Below, in pieces: positions 37,531 through 47,016 of a stretch of 64,000 nt of DNA; the stretch's first letter is position 1, and the number at the start of each line of letters is the position of its first letter. Origin of the DNA: Ktedonobacter sp. SOSP1-85 (GTDB lineage: Bacteria > Chloroflexota > Ktedonobacteria > Ktedonobacterales > Ktedonobacteraceae); the NCBI RefSeq assembly GCF_016587415.1, contig NZ_BNJI01000001.1, forward strand, positions 2,333,501 through 2,397,500. Reading direction: 5' to 3'. The translations under genes and the position numbers were made by a program. A model generated the notes under the pieces. The model saw nothing but the letters and a program-made list of their open reading frames with translations. It did no database searches and was not told the origin of the DNA.

Positions 37531-38472
37531 ATGAAATGTACGCATTGCGCAGCCGATCAGGCGGAGGCGAGGGGTGGAAATGGGAGGTGTAGCGTCTGCG
37601 GCGCGAATGCCGAAGTCATATCCACCTCCCCTCGATCCACACAGACCTATTCCTATCTCCCCATGGGCACCCCTGCGTGGCCTACAACCATTCCCGCCAG
37701 CTTGACACTGGTGAATGCACCCGCGACACGCGTGGTACCACTCACACCAGGCAGAAAAAGGCATGTCCGTGCAGAGAGAGCGCTGCCCAGCGTTCTCCTC
37801 CTGGGACTGCTGCTACTGCTCCCACCACTTGTGGGAGCGGGCATCACCTATGGCCTTCTACGCCTGGGAGGAGAGCATGCTCGGCCCATGCCGCTCCACA
37901 CGACACGTGCGCTCGACATAGTCGCCTCAGATACACATACGACCACGCCAGTGCCTCAGCTAACAGCCGACCAGAGCACACCACACCCTACTACAACAGC
38001 CTATATGCTAGAGAGTGATCCAGACCTCAACCTCTCCTTTCAATATCCCACGGGCTGGACGGCCAACGCGCCCGATAAAAGCGATGTCCGAACCACAGTC
38101 ACGCTCTCGTCACAAGATCAGGGCGTTCAGTTTGCCGTCGTGCACTACAGTGAGAAAACCACTAGAACGCTTCGCGGTCCCGATGACTTAAATCAAGAGG
38201 TCCTGAGCGCCCTGAGCAGCAACCAGAGCGTGGCTCAGGTCCAACCTACCCAGACGCTCACGGCTCAACCGCAGATCGCCAACCAGGTCTGGCAACAGAA
38301 AGAAGGACTGGTCACACTTACCAGCGGTAACGTCGTTCATGTGAACTCACTTACCGTGCGCTATAAGCAGACCTACTACAATATCCAGATGTACACGCCC
38401 CAGGATATCTATCAAGAAGCATTGACGAAATACCTTCAGCACATGCTCGACTCAATGCATTTCCTCTCATGA
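37531..38472 (+). CDS. Zinc-ribbon single-pass membrane protein with outer PsbP/DUF-like domain
   Basis: 313 residues. An N-terminal zinc ribbon (CTHCAAD...CSVCGA), a Pro-rich linker, one membrane helix (VLLLGLLLLLPPLVGAGITYGLL) and an outer domain of ~180 residues beginning DLNLSFQYPTGW. The FxYPxxW opening is typical of PsbP-like secreted domains. Function unknown; the layout recurs in this window (see the PP2C at 51498). ATG 37531 has AAGG upstream. A shared terminator separates it from groEL. Confidence 0.75.
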   Translation: MKCTHCAADQAEARGGNGRCSVCGANAEVISTSPRSTQTYSYLPMGTPAWPTTIPASLTLVNAPATRVVPLTPGRKRHVRAERALPSVLLLGLLLLLPPLVGAGITYGLLRLGGEHARPMPLHTTRALDIVASDTHTTTPVPQLTADQSTPHPTTTAYMLESDPDLNLSFQYPTGWTANAPDKSDVRTTVTLSSQDQGVQFAVVHYSEKTTRTLRGPDDLNQEVLSALSSNQSVAQVQPTQTLTAQPQIANQVWQQKEGLVTLTSGNVVHVNSLTVRYKQTYYNIQMYTPQDIYQEALTKYLQHMLDSMHFLS

Positions 38473-38488
38473 GACACAGCACAAAGCA

Positions 38489-38522
38489 AAGCGCGGCAGC
38501 CCAGTACTGGGCTGCCGCGCTT
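38489..38522. terminator. Bidirectional terminator between zinc-ribbon gene and groEL
   Basis: A perfect 17-bp palindrome (AAGCGCGGCAGCCCAGT and its complement) with no loop bases, between convergent stops. Confidence 0.85.
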
Positions 38523-38544
38523 CTGTCTGTCGCTACACGAACGA

Positions 38545-40170
38545 CTAGTACTCGGGCATAGCGGGAGCGGCCGCTTTTTCCTTCTCAGGAATATCGGTGA
38601 CCAGGGCCTCGGTGGTCAGGATCATCGCCGCGATGCTGGTCGCGTTCTGTAGGGCAGAGCGCGTCACCTTAGCAGGATCGATGATACCGGCCTCGACCAT
38701 ATCGACGTAGGTATCGCTCAGAACGTTGTAGCCAATATGGTTGCTGTTCTGCTCCTTTTGAGCACGGCGCACACCCTCGACCACGACGGAGCCGTCTTTA
38801 CCGCCGTTGACGGCCAGCTGACGCAGGGGCTCTTCGAGCGCACGGCGCAGGATGGAGGCGCCGGTCGCGGCATCACCCTCAAGGTTGAGGTTGTTCAGAG
38901 CCTCGACAGCGTTCACCAGGGCCACACCGCCGCCAGGGACGATACCCTCTTCCACACCGGCGCGGGTCGCGGAGAGCGCGTCCTCCACGCGGGTCTGGCG
39001 ATACTTCAGCTCGACCTCGGTGCCAGCGCCGACCTTAATGACGGCAACGCCACCAGAGAGCTTGGCCAGGCGCTCCTGGAGCTTCTCGCGGTCATAGTCG
39101 CTGGTGGTCTCTGCAATCTGGGCCTTGATCTGTTGGATGCGGCCCTGAATCTCGGAGACATCACCATGGCCTTCAATGATAGTGGTGGCATCCTTACTGG
39201 AGGTCACCAGGCGGGCTGTACCCAGGTCAGAGAGATCTGCGCTATCCAGGCGACGACCCATCTCCTCGCTGATTACCTGTCCACCGGTCAGGGTGGCGAT
39301 ATCGCGAAGCATCTCTTTACGGCGATCACCAAAGCCAGGGGCTTTGACAGCTAGAATATTGAGGATACCGCGCAATTTATTGACGACCAGGGTAGGCAGA
39401 GCCTCACCATCGACATCTTCCGCGATAATGACGATCTCGCGGCGCCCCTGCTGGACAATCTTCTCGATCACGGGGAGAATATCCTGGACCGCGCTGATCT
39501 TCTTGTCGGTAATCAGGATATAGGGGTTCTCAAGGGAGGTCTCCATCTTCTCGGTGTTGGTCACAAAGTAGGGAGAGATGTAGCCTTTGTCGAACTGCAT
39601 ACCTTCGACATACTCGGTCTCGAAGTTGATACCGCGAGACTCCTCGACCGTGATAACGCCGTCTTTACCGACCTTGTCCATCACGTCGGCGATCAGCTCA
39701 CCAATCTGCTCATCGGCAGCCGAGATCGAAGCGATCTGAGCGATCTCCTTCTTGCCCTCAACGGGAATCGCCAGCTGACGCAGGTAGGCGACAATGGCCT
39801 CGGTCCCCTTATCGATACCGTATTTGAGCTGCATAGGATTGGCACCCGCGGCCAGGTTCTTCAGGCCCTCGGTCACGATAGCCTGAGCCAGAACGGTGGC
39901 GGTGGTGGTGCCATCACCCGCGATATCATTGGTCCTGGTCGCGGCCTCTTTGAGCAGCTGCGCGCCCATATTCTCCCAGGGATCTTCCAGCTCGATCTCC
40001 TTAGCAACGGTCACGCCATCATGCGTGACGGAAGGAGCACCAAATTTCTTGTCCAGGGCAACGTTACGGCCCTTAGGGCCAAGGGTCGTCTTAACAGCGC
40101 TGGCCAGGGTATCAATACCGCGCTTCAAGGCACGACGCGCCTCATCATTAAATACTACTTGTTTTGCCAT
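38545..40170 (-). CDS. groEL: Chaperonin GroEL (60 kDa)
   Basis: 541 residues. ATP-dependent folding chaperone forming double heptameric rings capped by GroES. Diagnostic segments: [28 protein letters not shown]-like [30 protein letters not shown], and GGGVALVNA. The usual GGM-repeat tail is absent; the protein ends [12 protein letters not shown] 40170 begins the conserved [12 protein letters not shown]; the earlier start adds 11 unlikely residues. It is directly downstream of groES with an 89-nt gap. No CIRCE element is seen near the operon. Confidence 0.97.
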   Translation of the reverse strand: MAKQVVFNDEARRALKRGIDTLASAVKTTLGPKGRNVALDKKFGAPSVTHDGVTVAKEIELEDPWENMGAQLLKEAATRTNDIAGDGTTTATVLAQAIVTEGLKNLAAGANPMQLKYGIDKGTEAIVAYLRQLAIPVEGKKEIAQIASISAADEQIGELIADVMDKVGKDGVITVEESRGINFETEYVEGMQFDKGYISPYFVTNTEKMETSLENPYILITDKKISAVQDILPVIEKIVQQGRREIVIIAEDVDGEALPTLVVNKLRGILNILAVKAPGFGDRRKEMLRDIATLTGGQVISEEMGRRLDSADLSDLGTARLVTSSKDATTIIEGHGDVSEIQGRIQQIKAQIAETTSDYDREKLQERLAKLSGGVAVIKVGAGTEVELKYRQTRVEDALSATRAGVEEGIVPGGGVALVNAVEALNNLNLEGDAATGASILRRALEEPLRQLAVNGGKDGSVVVEGVRRAQKEQNSNHIGYNVLSDTYVDMVEAGIIDPAKVTRSALQNATSIAAMILTTEALVTDIPEKEKAAAPAMPEY

Positions 40171-40259
40171 ATGTCTAATCCTGTATCCTTTTCTATCTCG
40201 CAACTGGGTAAGATTGGGTGCTTAAAGCACCAACATTTCTCCCAATCGGGGGCTTGTCG

Positions 40260-40550
40260 TTAACCAACGATGGCGAGAATGTCGCTCTCTTTAAGAACGA
40301 GGTACTCTTCACCTTCCAGCTTGAACTCGGTGCCGCCATACTTGGCGAACAGAACACGATCACCCTCTTTGATATCGATGGTCGCGCGCTCACCATTATC
40401 AAGCAAGCGACCGCTACCGACAGCGATGACAGTCCCTTCCTGGGGCTTCTCTTTGGCCGTGTCAGGAATAACGATGCCGCTTCTGGTTACTTCCTCTTTT
40501 GCCGCTGGCTTTACAACCACGCGATCACCAACAGGTCGAATCTTAGCCAC
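40260..40550 (-). CDS. groES: Co-chaperonin GroES (10 kDa)
   Basis: 96 residues, full length. It starts [15 protein letters not shown], has the mobile-loop region around [18 protein letters not shown], and ends [12 protein letters not shown], all standard for GroES. It caps GroEL during the folding cycle. The GTG start at 40550 follows AAGGAG by 8 nt. First of the groES-groEL pair, 29 nt downstream of a Cys-rich small gene on the same strand. Confidence 0.97.
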   Translation of the reverse strand: MAKIRPVGDRVVVKPAAKEEVTRSGIVIPDTAKEKPQEGTVIAVGSGRLLDNGERATIDIKEGDRVLFAKYGGTEFKLEGEEYLVLKESDILAIVG

Positions 40551-40579
40551 TTTACAACTCCTTATAACAAACAGAACGT

Positions 40580-40849
40580 TTATGCCTCTTGCACGGGTCC
40601 ATCCTCATCAGAAATATCACCCTCGTTCTGATAATGGATGACACCGGCAATGTTCACCGAAGGATACTGTGAGTAGTCGCAGCTACATGGCCCGCCCGCC
40701 GCACACCCGGGACAACAATATGTCACGCCGTGCATGATAAATGGGGACCAGAGGATCTCAATATCACAATTGGCACAACGTCTTACCACCCGGTTATGAG
40801 GCGTTCTTCTGCTCATCTCTCCCTGTGGCTCTTCGCGCGCTGCTGACAT
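40580..40849 (-). CDS. Small cysteine-rich putative zinc-binding protein
   Basis: 89 residues with seven cysteines arranged CANC, CCPGC and CSC, suggesting a metal-binding module. The surrounding sequence ([25 protein letters not shown]) resembles treble-clef type small proteins. No catalytic motif. ATG 40849 follows AAGAAGAGG. The gene precedes groES by only 29 nt on the same strand, so it may share the chaperonin transcript; a role in that system is speculative. Confidence 0.75.
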   Translation of the reverse strand: MSAAREEPQGEMSRRTPHNRVVRRCANCDIEILWSPFIMHGVTYCCPGCAAGGPCSCDYSQYPSVNIAGVIHYQNEGDISDEDGPVQEA

Positions 40850-41671
40850 GATCCTCTTCTTTCAGCATAACTACTCTTTACTAATTCTCTGCAAGCGAGT
40901 ATGCCATACAAACTGTTAGAAGCACATAGGAGAAATATTAGAGGAATGTTAGAAATTCTTCGCGCTCAACCGCTTCTATCTGATCATAATCAGGTAAACA
41001 CGTTCTATTTCCACCACTACTCCCTTAACTCTTCGTACTAGCACATACGAATAAGCCAGTTCTGGCAAGCGATACACTAGTGGAGGCGGGGTTTTGAATT
41101 GAGCAGCAATAAGCCCTGATTTCAACATTTTCCATTTAGATACAATTAGACAGGAGCGCACGATGATACTTTCTCTCTGCAAAAAGAACTTGTGCCTCAT
41201 TGTTATAAGCCAGGTAATCGCGATACCCCTTCTGGCTGGTCTGCCTGCAACCGCGTTCGCCTCTTCGAGGTACACACCTGCCAGATTTCCACACTCCAAA
41301 AGTTACCAGGTGAATAATCAATACAGCAGTGGAAATGATGGTGGTATTAATAGTAACAACTATTATTATTGGGGCAGTAACCAGGGAAATGATGGCAACC
41401 GGGGCTACAACTCGGGCAACAACATGGATAATAGCAGCAACAGTGGAAACCAGGTGATCAATCAAGATAGCTTTATTGAGAACCAGGTCAATACGCAGAA
41501 GAATAATCAATACAGCAGCAACAATGATAATGGTTTTGATAGTAATAACGCATACTATTATGGCTACGACCAGGGAAACAGTGGTAACAGGGGCTATAAC
41601 CTGGGCAACAACCAGGACAATTCTTCCAATAGCGGGAACCAGGTCAACAATCAAGGCAATTTTATCGACCC

Positions 41672-42020
41672 GAGCGTAAAACCCTGGGCTTTAGCCCTAG
41701 GGATAGAAGCGAGTCCTTTGAAGGCGGATAGGGTGGTTGGGGATATCCCTCTCTTGACACTATCCACCTTTTACACTATACTAGAACAAGTGTTTTGGTA
41801 CAGACACAACTGAAAAGTGTTTGGGCGTTGCAAGGTAAATCGTTCCCTTGCGTAAAAGCACTTGCGTACAAGTGTCCCTGTGCCCTCTCGGTGAGGTCTT
41901 TTAAGAGCTTCAAAGCCGCCTTGCCATCCAAGAGAGCAAACACGTATTGGCTCGGACGGAGCCTTCAGGAAACTTCGGTTTGCTGAGAAGCCCCCGGATT
42001 TATCCGTGGGGAGTCGTCAC
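41672..42020 (+). mobile_element. Non-autonomous IS200/IS605-like element with RNA-like body
   Basis: A left hairpin (GGGCT-TT-AGCCC core, 41681-41702) and a right hairpin (CCCC-CGGATTTATCCG-TGGGG, from 41991), followed by AGTCGTCA. These ends match the style of TnpB-type elements. A consensus promoter lies inside, and no transposase frame is present. A short frame near the right end (TEPSGNFGLLRSP) resembles TnpB C-termini. Boundaries are approximate. Confidence 0.6.
41754..41782 (+). promoter_or_regulatory. Near-consensus sigma-70 promoter inside the inserted element
   Basis: TTGACA, 17 nt, TATACT. It points toward the right end of the element, giving a predicted RNA of about 230 nt that runs into the flank. 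Confidence 0.7.
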
Positions 42021-42353
42021 TGGAAAGCAACTCAACGCTCCTGGTAGTCAGGTCAACAATCAGGGGAACACCATTGGTTATCAGGTCAATAACAACTCGT
42101 ATTCCTTGCTACCCGACCTGCTCAACAACAAGGGTAACAATCAGCGCAATAGCGTTGGTGACCAGACCAACCATAATACCTACTCATTAGCGCCTGGCAT
42201 TCCCTTACTAGAACTAACCACGCACACGAAAAAAAGATAGCCTGTGCGTCTCTCCCGTGTATATCTTCCTTCGATCCCGGCACCATCAGACCCCTTGAAG
42301 GCTCCTATAGCATCTATCCGCTTCTTAGCCAGGGGAAGCCTGGAAACAGAATA

Positions 42354-42362
42354 TGGTACAAT
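42354..42362 (+). promoter_or_regulatory. Extended -10 element upstream of the biotin carrier gene
   Basis: TGGTACAAT, in an ATATGG context shared with the mutase promoter at 43637, about 130 nt upstream of the ATG at 42495. The intervening DNA has no convincing gene. Confidence 0.4.
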
Positions 42363-42494
42363 AACAGGACGTGAGGATGCTTACACACCACACGCGAATA
42401 CCAGAAGCCATCTATGGGCGTGCCAACTCACTTGTGAAGAGGTCCTTGGTTACGCTCGTGTATTTGCTATATAAGCCAGGGGTAGAAACGTACA

Positions 42495-43073
42495 ATGACG
42501 TATATCGCTACAAGTCAAGTAAGCAAAGAGACCTACCGGGTCACAACTGGCGACAATGGAGCCAGCCAGAGCATTCAACTCGAAGAGACGACCTTCCCCA
42601 TCGACTGGCGCCAAGTCGCAACACTGGCCAGCGAGAGCCAGTCCTCAGGCGGATCTGGCGGTCATTTTAGCCTGATCATCGCCGGCCGCTCCTATGATAT
42701 ATTCGCCCGCCGCATTACCAGGGCCGATCAGAGAGATAGTGAGACCTACGAAATTCATATCGCGGGCCAGCGCTTTGAGATCAAGGTTGAAGATGAACGT
42801 ACGCGCCTGCTCTCAAGCCTGGTCAAGGGAAGCGCGGCCAGCGGAATGGCCTCGGTCGCGGCTCCTATGCCGGGCCTGGTGGTTGGGGTCCCGATTGAGC
42901 CTGGCGCAACGGTTCAAGAGGGTGAAACGGTGGTGATTCTCGAAGCCATGAAAATGGAGAATGACCTGAATGCCCCCATCAGCGGCACCATTCAAGAGGT
43001 GCGTGTCAAGAAGGGCCAGGCGGTCGACCAGGGTGAAGTGCTGATCATTATCGCTGGGGAGCAGGAGAGCTAG
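42495..43073 (+). CDS. Biotin carboxyl carrier protein of an acyl-CoA carboxylase
   Basis: 192 residues. The C-terminal ~75 residues are a biotinyl domain with the acceptor lysine in EAMKMEND and the standard APMPGLVVGVPIEPGATVQEGE lead-in. The N-terminal half (SLIIAGRSYDIFARRI, YEIHIAGQRFEIKVEDER) is beta-rich, like the linker domain of propionyl/acetyl-CoA carboxylase carriers. The nearby methylmalonyl-CoA mutase suggests propionyl-CoA as the substrate. Biotin carboxylase and carboxyltransferase subunits are not in the window. AGGGG lies upstream of ATG 42495. Confidence 0.88.
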   Translation: MTYIATSQVSKETYRVTTGDNGASQSIQLEETTFPIDWRQVATLASESQSSGGSGGHFSLIIAGRSYDIFARRITRADQRDSETYEIHIAGQRFEIKVEDERTRLLSSLVKGSAASGMASVAAPMPGLVVGVPIEPGATVQEGETVVILEAMKMENDLNAPISGTIQEVRVKKGQAVDQGEVLIIIAGEQES

Positions 43074-43165
43074 AGAGCTAGCGCGTATAAAAGGTATTGA
43101 CCAGCAGGACCTCTCCGGTGAGAGGCCCGCTGCTAATCAATACTGATGGTGGTCAAAGTGGTGGG

Positions 43166-43417
43166 TTAGGGTGATTGAGTAGGATATTTTCTCACCCAGC
43201 GCAGACGGCTTGTATCATGGACACAACAGAGCACATCATCCGCGGCATTCTCCCCCACAAGAGCACGCAGGCGCCGATGATAGCGCTCAATGTTTTGCAT
43301 ACGCGTATGAATAAAGACATGTCGTGCGGTCCCGCTTGCCAAGCCGTGCAAACCACTATGTACCGCATCATACTCTTGCTCGATCTGCTCTTTCAAGAGA
43401 GCTATCTCGCTACCCAT
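43166..43417 (-). CDS. Small helical protein of unknown function
   Basis: 83 residues, mostly amphipathic helix (MGSEIALLKEQIEQEYDAV, then NIERYHRRLRALVGENAADDV). No signal peptide, no membrane segment. ATG at 43417 has TTAGGGG 9 nt upstream. I do not recognise the family; the even helical composition and ribosome site argue it is real. It diverges from the mutase gene across a palindrome. Confidence 0.55.
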   Translation of the reverse strand: MGSEIALLKEQIEQEYDAVHSGLHGLASGTARHVFIHTRMQNIERYHRRLRALVGENAADDVLCCVHDTSRLRWVRKYPTQSP

Positions 43418-43495
43418 CTGCTTTGCCCCTAACGTTTCTGACTGAACATCCTAAACTAGTATACACAGCTATTGGCGAAATGCGAAGACTAAAGA

Positions 43496-43528
43496 CTATC
43501 AAATAGCTATCAGATAGCTATCAAATAA
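43496..43528. repeat. Three tandem 11-nt repeats
   Basis: CTATCAAATAG, CTATCAGATAG, CTATCAAATAA, just left of the palindrome at 43538. It is too short and without spacers, so not a CRISPR. Confidence 0.7.
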
Positions 43529-43537
43529 CTACCAAAG

Positions 43538-43589
43538 ATGGTGATGTCGAGGTGCGCGGGCGGATGCCCGCGCACCTCGACATCACCAT
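43538..43589. repeat. Palindrome, 24-bp arms, divergent region
   Basis: Perfect arms at 43538-43561 and 43566-43589 with a 4-nt loop, upstream of the mutase promoter. No anchor module is seen at this copy. Confidence 0.88.
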
Positions 43590-43636
43590 TATCCCTTGAC
43601 TCATCCTTTGTCGTCAGAGGCATCTGCTCGGCAATA

Positions 43637-43645
43637 TGGTATAAT
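43637..43645 (+). promoter_or_regulatory. Extended -10 promoter of the methylmalonyl-CoA mutase gene
   Basis: TGGTATAAT, perfect -10 with TG extension, 30 nt before the ATG at 43675. No strong -35. Confidence 0.6.
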
Positions 43646-43674
43646 GCCATTGGTATGCAATAAGGAGGACTGCT

Positions 43675-45345
43675 ATGCAGCAGCATGTTAGTCGGAGTGC
43701 AGAGGAGTGGCGCGCTACCACTCTGCGCAAAGCACAGGAGAAAGCGGCGGAACGCAAAGACCGCTTTGAGACCAGTTCACACATACCAGTACAACCCCTC
43801 TATACCACAGAAGATGTACAAGCGCTCGACTTACACGAACGGATAGGTTTCCCCGGTGAGTTCCCCTATACACGCGGTGTCCAGCCCACCATGTACCGCT
43901 CACGCCTCTGGACCATGCGCCAGTACGCGGGCTTTGGAACCGCCGAGGAGTCAAATAAACGCTATCACTACCTGCTCTCACAGGGTACAACTGGCCTCTC
44001 GGTGGCCTTTGATCTCCCCACCCAGATTGGCTATGACGCGGACCACGCGCTCTCTGAGGGCGAGGTTGGCAAGGTAGGTGTCTCGATCTCCAGCCTGGAA
44101 GATATGGAGACCCTGCTCGCTGGTCTGCCCCTGGAACGCATCAGCACCTCCATGACGATTAACGCTACGGCCAGCATCCTACTCGCGCTCTATATCGCGG
44201 TGGCGAAGAAGCAGGGAGCCGATCTGCGCAAGATCTCGGGTACCATCCAGAACGATGTGCTCAAAGAGTATATCGCGCGCGGCACCTATATTTATCCGCC
44301 CCAGCACTCGATGCGGATCATTACGGATATCTTCCAGTACTGTGCCGAGAATATTCCGCGTTGGAATACGATTAGTATTAGTGGCTATCATATTCGTGAG
44401 GCTGGCTCGACGGCGGCGCAGGAGATCGCCTTTACCCTCTCTAATGCGATTAGCTATGTGCAGGCCGCTCTCGATGCCGGCCTCAACGTCGATAAGTTCG
44501 CGGGACAACTCTCTTTCTTCTTTAACTGCCATAACAATTTCTTTGAGGAGATCGCCAAGTTTCGCGCGGCACGTCAGATGTGGGCGCATATTATGCGTGA
44601 GCGCTTCCATGCCCAGGACCCACGCTCACTTATGCTTCGCTTCCATACGCAGACGGCTGGCTCGACGCTCACGGCTCAGCAGCCTGATAATAACGTGGTG
44701 CGCACGGCATACCAGGCCATGGCGGCCGTGCTGGGAGGCACCCAGTCCCTACATACCAATTCCAAGGACGAGGCCCTCTCACTGCCCACTGAGGACTCGG
44801 CGCGCCTGGCCCTGCGCACACAACAGATCCTGGGCTATGAGACCGGGGTCGCCGATGTCGTGGACCCACTGGCAGGCTCTTACTTTGTCGAGTCCCTGAC
44901 GGCCCAGCTCGAAGAGCAGGCCTGGGCCTACATCCAGAAAATTGACGAATTGGGTGGAAGCGTACGCGCGATTGAGCTGGGCTATATGCAGTCCGAGATC
45001 GAGCAGGCCGCGTATACCTATCAGCTCGCACTTGAACAGGACGAGGCGATTGTGGTTGGCGTCAATCGCTTCACCCAGCAGCACGAGCCACCAGCTGAAC
45101 TGCTACGCGTTGATCCGGCCATCGGGCGTGGGCAGGCAACCAAACTCGCAGCCCTGCGCCCGCGCCGGGATAACGAGCAGGTTCAACAGCGCCTGCAAGC
45201 GCTGGAAGCGGCGGCGCGTGGTAGCGAGAACTTGATGCCGCTGATCATCGAGGCGGTGGAGGCCTATGCGACGCTGGGCGAGATCAGCGATACGCTACGC
45301 CACATCTTTGGTGAGCAGCATGAATTTCGCAGTTTTGATGCTTAG
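43675..45345 (+). CDS. Methylmalonyl-CoA mutase large-subunit catalytic domain
   Basis: 556 residues. The TIM-barrel catalytic part only: [50 protein letters not shown], the [12 protein letters not shown] block, and [19 protein letters not shown]. It converts methylmalonyl-CoA to succinyl-CoA using adenosylcobalamin. The cobalamin-binding domain (DxHxxG) is absent, so a separate small subunit must exist outside the window, as in split mutases of Archaea and Chloroflexota. AAGGAGG precedes ATG 43675 and an extended -10 promoter lies 30 nt upstream. Glutamate racemase starts 24 nt downstream. Confidence 0.95.
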   Translation: MQQHVSRSAEEWRATTLRKAQEKAAERKDRFETSSHIPVQPLYTTEDVQALDLHERIGFPGEFPYTRGVQPTMYRSRLWTMRQYAGFGTAEESNKRYHYLLSQGTTGLSVAFDLPTQIGYDADHALSEGEVGKVGVSISSLEDMETLLAGLPLERISTSMTINATASILLALYIAVAKKQGADLRKISGTIQNDVLKEYIARGTYIYPPQHSMRIITDIFQYCAENIPRWNTISISGYHIREAGSTAAQEIAFTLSNAISYVQAALDAGLNVDKFAGQLSFFFNCHNNFFEEIAKFRAARQMWAHIMRERFHAQDPRSLMLRFHTQTAGSTLTAQQPDNNVVRTAYQAMAAVLGGTQSLHTNSKDEALSLPTEDSARLALRTQQILGYETGVADVVDPLAGSYFVESLTAQLEEQAWAYIQKIDELGGSVRAIELGYMQSEIEQAAYTYQLALEQDEAIVVGVNRFTQQHEPPAELLRVDPAIGRGQATKLAALRPRRDNEQVQQRLQALEAAARGSENLMPLIIEAVEAYATLGEISDTLRHIFGEQHEFRSFDA

Positions 45346-45369
45346 ACAAGAGGTTTTTCAAGGGAAAGC

Positions 45370-46296
45370 ATGAACGTTCGTAACACGAATTTTGATGAGG
45401 GACAAGTACATACGATGCTGGGAGAGGGAGTCGAGTCGCTCTCTCCCCTGGCCCGGCATGAGAGCAGGGGCGATGATACACATCGCCCCTACGCTCCCAT
45501 TGGCGTCTATGACTCGGGCGCTGGGGGCTTAACCATTCTTACCGAGCTGAGAAAGGTTCTCCCGCACGAAGACTTTATCTATTATGGGGACACCAAACAC
45601 TGTCCCTATGGCGTACGGAGCGAAGCAGAGATCATCGAACTGGCAAAGCAGGCCAGTCGTTTTTTGCTGGAGCGAGGTGTCAAACTCATCGTTGTCGCCT
45701 GTAACACAGCCTCACAGGCCGCTCTTGAAGCGCTCCGCCTCTCGTTCCCTGACGTGCCCTTTGTTGGCGTGGTGCCCGCGGTCAAGCCCGCGGCCAGCCT
45801 GACCCGGAAGGGGCGTATCGGCGTGGCCGCAACCAATCAAGCAGCCAAATCCGCATACCTGCAACAGCTTATCGAGGATTTCGCCACTGGCGTCGAAGTC
45901 TATGCTCAGGGCTGCTCCGAACTGGTTACACTCGTTGAAAAGGGACAGCTACAGGGACCAGAGGTTGAGGCGGTCTTACGCCAGTCTCTGCATCCCCTGC
46001 TCCAGCACGACATTGATGTCCTGGTGTTGGGCTGCACCCATTTTCCCGCCCTGAGTGAAGCTATTCAGCAAGTCGTAGGACCGGACGTCCAAGTTATCGA
46101 TAGCGGTGCTGCTATCGCTCGTCGCACTCGTTTTCTTCTTGAGCAGGCTGGCATCGCACATCCCATTGATCAGGCCTCACCTGAGCAGGGATCGCTCCAA
46201 GTCTGGTGTAGCGGAGGCGCACACCCCTTTACCACAACTGCCAGCCAGGTACTCGGGTATCCCGTTAGCGCGGAATCCTCAACGACCTCATTTTGA
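45370..46296 (+). CDS. murI: Glutamate racemase
   Basis: 308 residues. It makes D-glutamate for peptidoglycan by a two-cysteine mechanism. Visible: GVYDSGAGGLTI, YYGDTKHCPYG, first catalytic cysteine in VVACNTAS and second in VLGCTHFPAL. The first ~45 residues before YAPIGVYDSG are a nonconserved extension; a shorter start at 45415 is possible, but AAGGGAAAG before ATG 45370 favours the long form. It follows the mutase gene by 24 nt and precedes the PAP2-like gene, so transcription is likely shared. Confidence 0.95.
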   Translation: MNVRNTNFDEGQVHTMLGEGVESLSPLARHESRGDDTHRPYAPIGVYDSGAGGLTILTELRKVLPHEDFIYYGDTKHCPYGVRSEAEIIELAKQASRFLLERGVKLIVVACNTASQAALEALRLSFPDVPFVGVVPAVKPAASLTRKGRIGVAATNQAAKSAYLQQLIEDFATGVEVYAQGCSELVTLVEKGQLQGPEVEAVLRQSLHPLLQHDIDVLVLGCTHFPALSEAIQQVVGPDVQVIDSGAAIARRTRFLLEQAGIAHPIDQASPEQGSLQVWCSGGAHPFTTTASQVLGYPVSAESSTTSF

Positions 46297-46307
46297 AAGG
46301 CAGGAGC

Positions 46308-46949
46308 ATGTCAAATACTCTCAGCACCGGCGTTTCCCCCGCCGGGCTGCCACCTCGGACCTTGCGTCTGCGGATTGCACATTCTATTTCAGCCATTCTC
46401 TCACCACCAGTCGTATCCATCCCAACCATCCTCCTGGTAGCGCTCTACCGCACCAGTAACCAGCTACAGGCCATCGGCTATACCCTGCTCACGCTCTTCT
46501 TCGTGAGCGTGGGTCCTATGCTCTATATCCTGATCGGTGTCAAGCTCGGTAAATTTACGGATATGGATGTAAGCAAACGTTCACAGCGTGTCGGCCCCTT
46601 TATCATCTGTCTGCTCTCTGTTCTCGCGGTCTTCTCCCTCTTAGGACTTATTCACGGACCTCATACGCTGCAAACCGCCCTTCTCATGACGCTCTTTATT
46701 GGCTGCATCATGATGTTGGTCACGCTCTGGGGCCGCTGGAAGATCAGTATTCACGCCTCCTCACTAGCGGGGGCTGTGACCCTGCTGACCGCCCTCTATG
46801 GCCAGGTCGTCCTGCCAGCCTATGCCCTGGTGGCACTGGTCTGCTGGTCGCGCGTGGTCCTGCACCGCCACACGACGGGACAGGTCATCGCGGGCTCGCT
46901 CGTCACTATCGGGATCGCCGCCCTCACCCTGGCACTCTATGGTATCTAG
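46308..46949 (+). CDS. PAP2-related integral membrane protein
   Basis: 213 residues with about six hydrophobic helices. Traces of the PAP2 phosphatase motifs: TDMDVSKRSQRVGPF (motif 1 region), KISIHASS (motif 2 region) and SRVVLHRHTTGQV (motif 3 region, Gln where Asp is usual). This matches the divergent PAP2 group in many bacteria, whose activity on lipid phosphates is uncertain. ATG 46308 follows GGCAGGAG and lies just after the murI stop; the TTG upstream overlaps murI and is unlikely. Confidence 0.78.
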   Translation: MSNTLSTGVSPAGLPPRTLRLRIAHSISAILSPPVVSIPTILLVALYRTSNQLQAIGYTLLTLFFVSVGPMLYILIGVKLGKFTDMDVSKRSQRVGPFIICLLSVLAVFSLLGLIHGPHTLQTALLMTLFIGCIMMLVTLWGRWKISIHASSLAGAVTLLTALYGQVVLPAYALVALVCWSRVVLHRHTTGQVIAGSLVTIGIAALTLALYGI

Positions 46950-46959
46950 CGTCGTCAAA

Positions 46960-47011
46960 AAGCACAAAAAATACCTGCTGGGAATGCTCCCAGCAGGTAT
47001 TTTTTGTGCTT
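46960..47011. terminator. Bidirectional terminator
   Basis: 24-bp arms (AAGCACAAAAAATACCTGC...) around ATGC, between convergent PAP2-like and nuoH genes, with A/T tracts on both sides. Confidence 0.88.
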
Positions 47012-47016
47012 GCTAT

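Larger units (their letters stand above)
41163..42240 (+). pseudogene. Asn-rich secreted repeat protein interrupted by an insertion
   Basis: A signal peptide (LCLIVISQVIAIPLLAGLPATAFAS) leads into two ~56-residue repeats dominated by Asn, Gly, Ser and Tyr (QYSSGNDGG...NRGYNSGNN...NSSNSGNQV). The frame then runs into foreign sequence at about 41672 and stops at 41813. Beyond ~42020 the same composition resumes (SQVNNQGNTIGYQVNNN ... LLNNKGNNQRNSVGDQ) and ends at 42240. So one gene was split by an insert of about 350 nt. It may have been a surface or matrix protein. ATG 41163 follows CAGGAG. The promoter in the insert could now drive the distal part. Confidence 0.75.

Noticed and set aside
38737..39354. 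205-residue plus-strand frame inside groEL
   Set aside because: Antisense shadow; GroEL on the other strand is certain.
40850..41162. CIRCE or heat-shock operator near groES
   Set aside because: I searched by eye for TTAGCACTC-N9-GAGTGCTAA and did not find it on either side of the operon.
41136..41654. Val/Ile-rich minus-strand frame
   Set aside because: It is the complement of the Asn-rich repeats, where AAC/AAT codons become GTT/ATT. Composition artefact.
43496..43589. Tandem repeats and palindrome as a CRISPR
   Set aside because: The repeats are 11 nt with no spacers and no cas genes are in the window.
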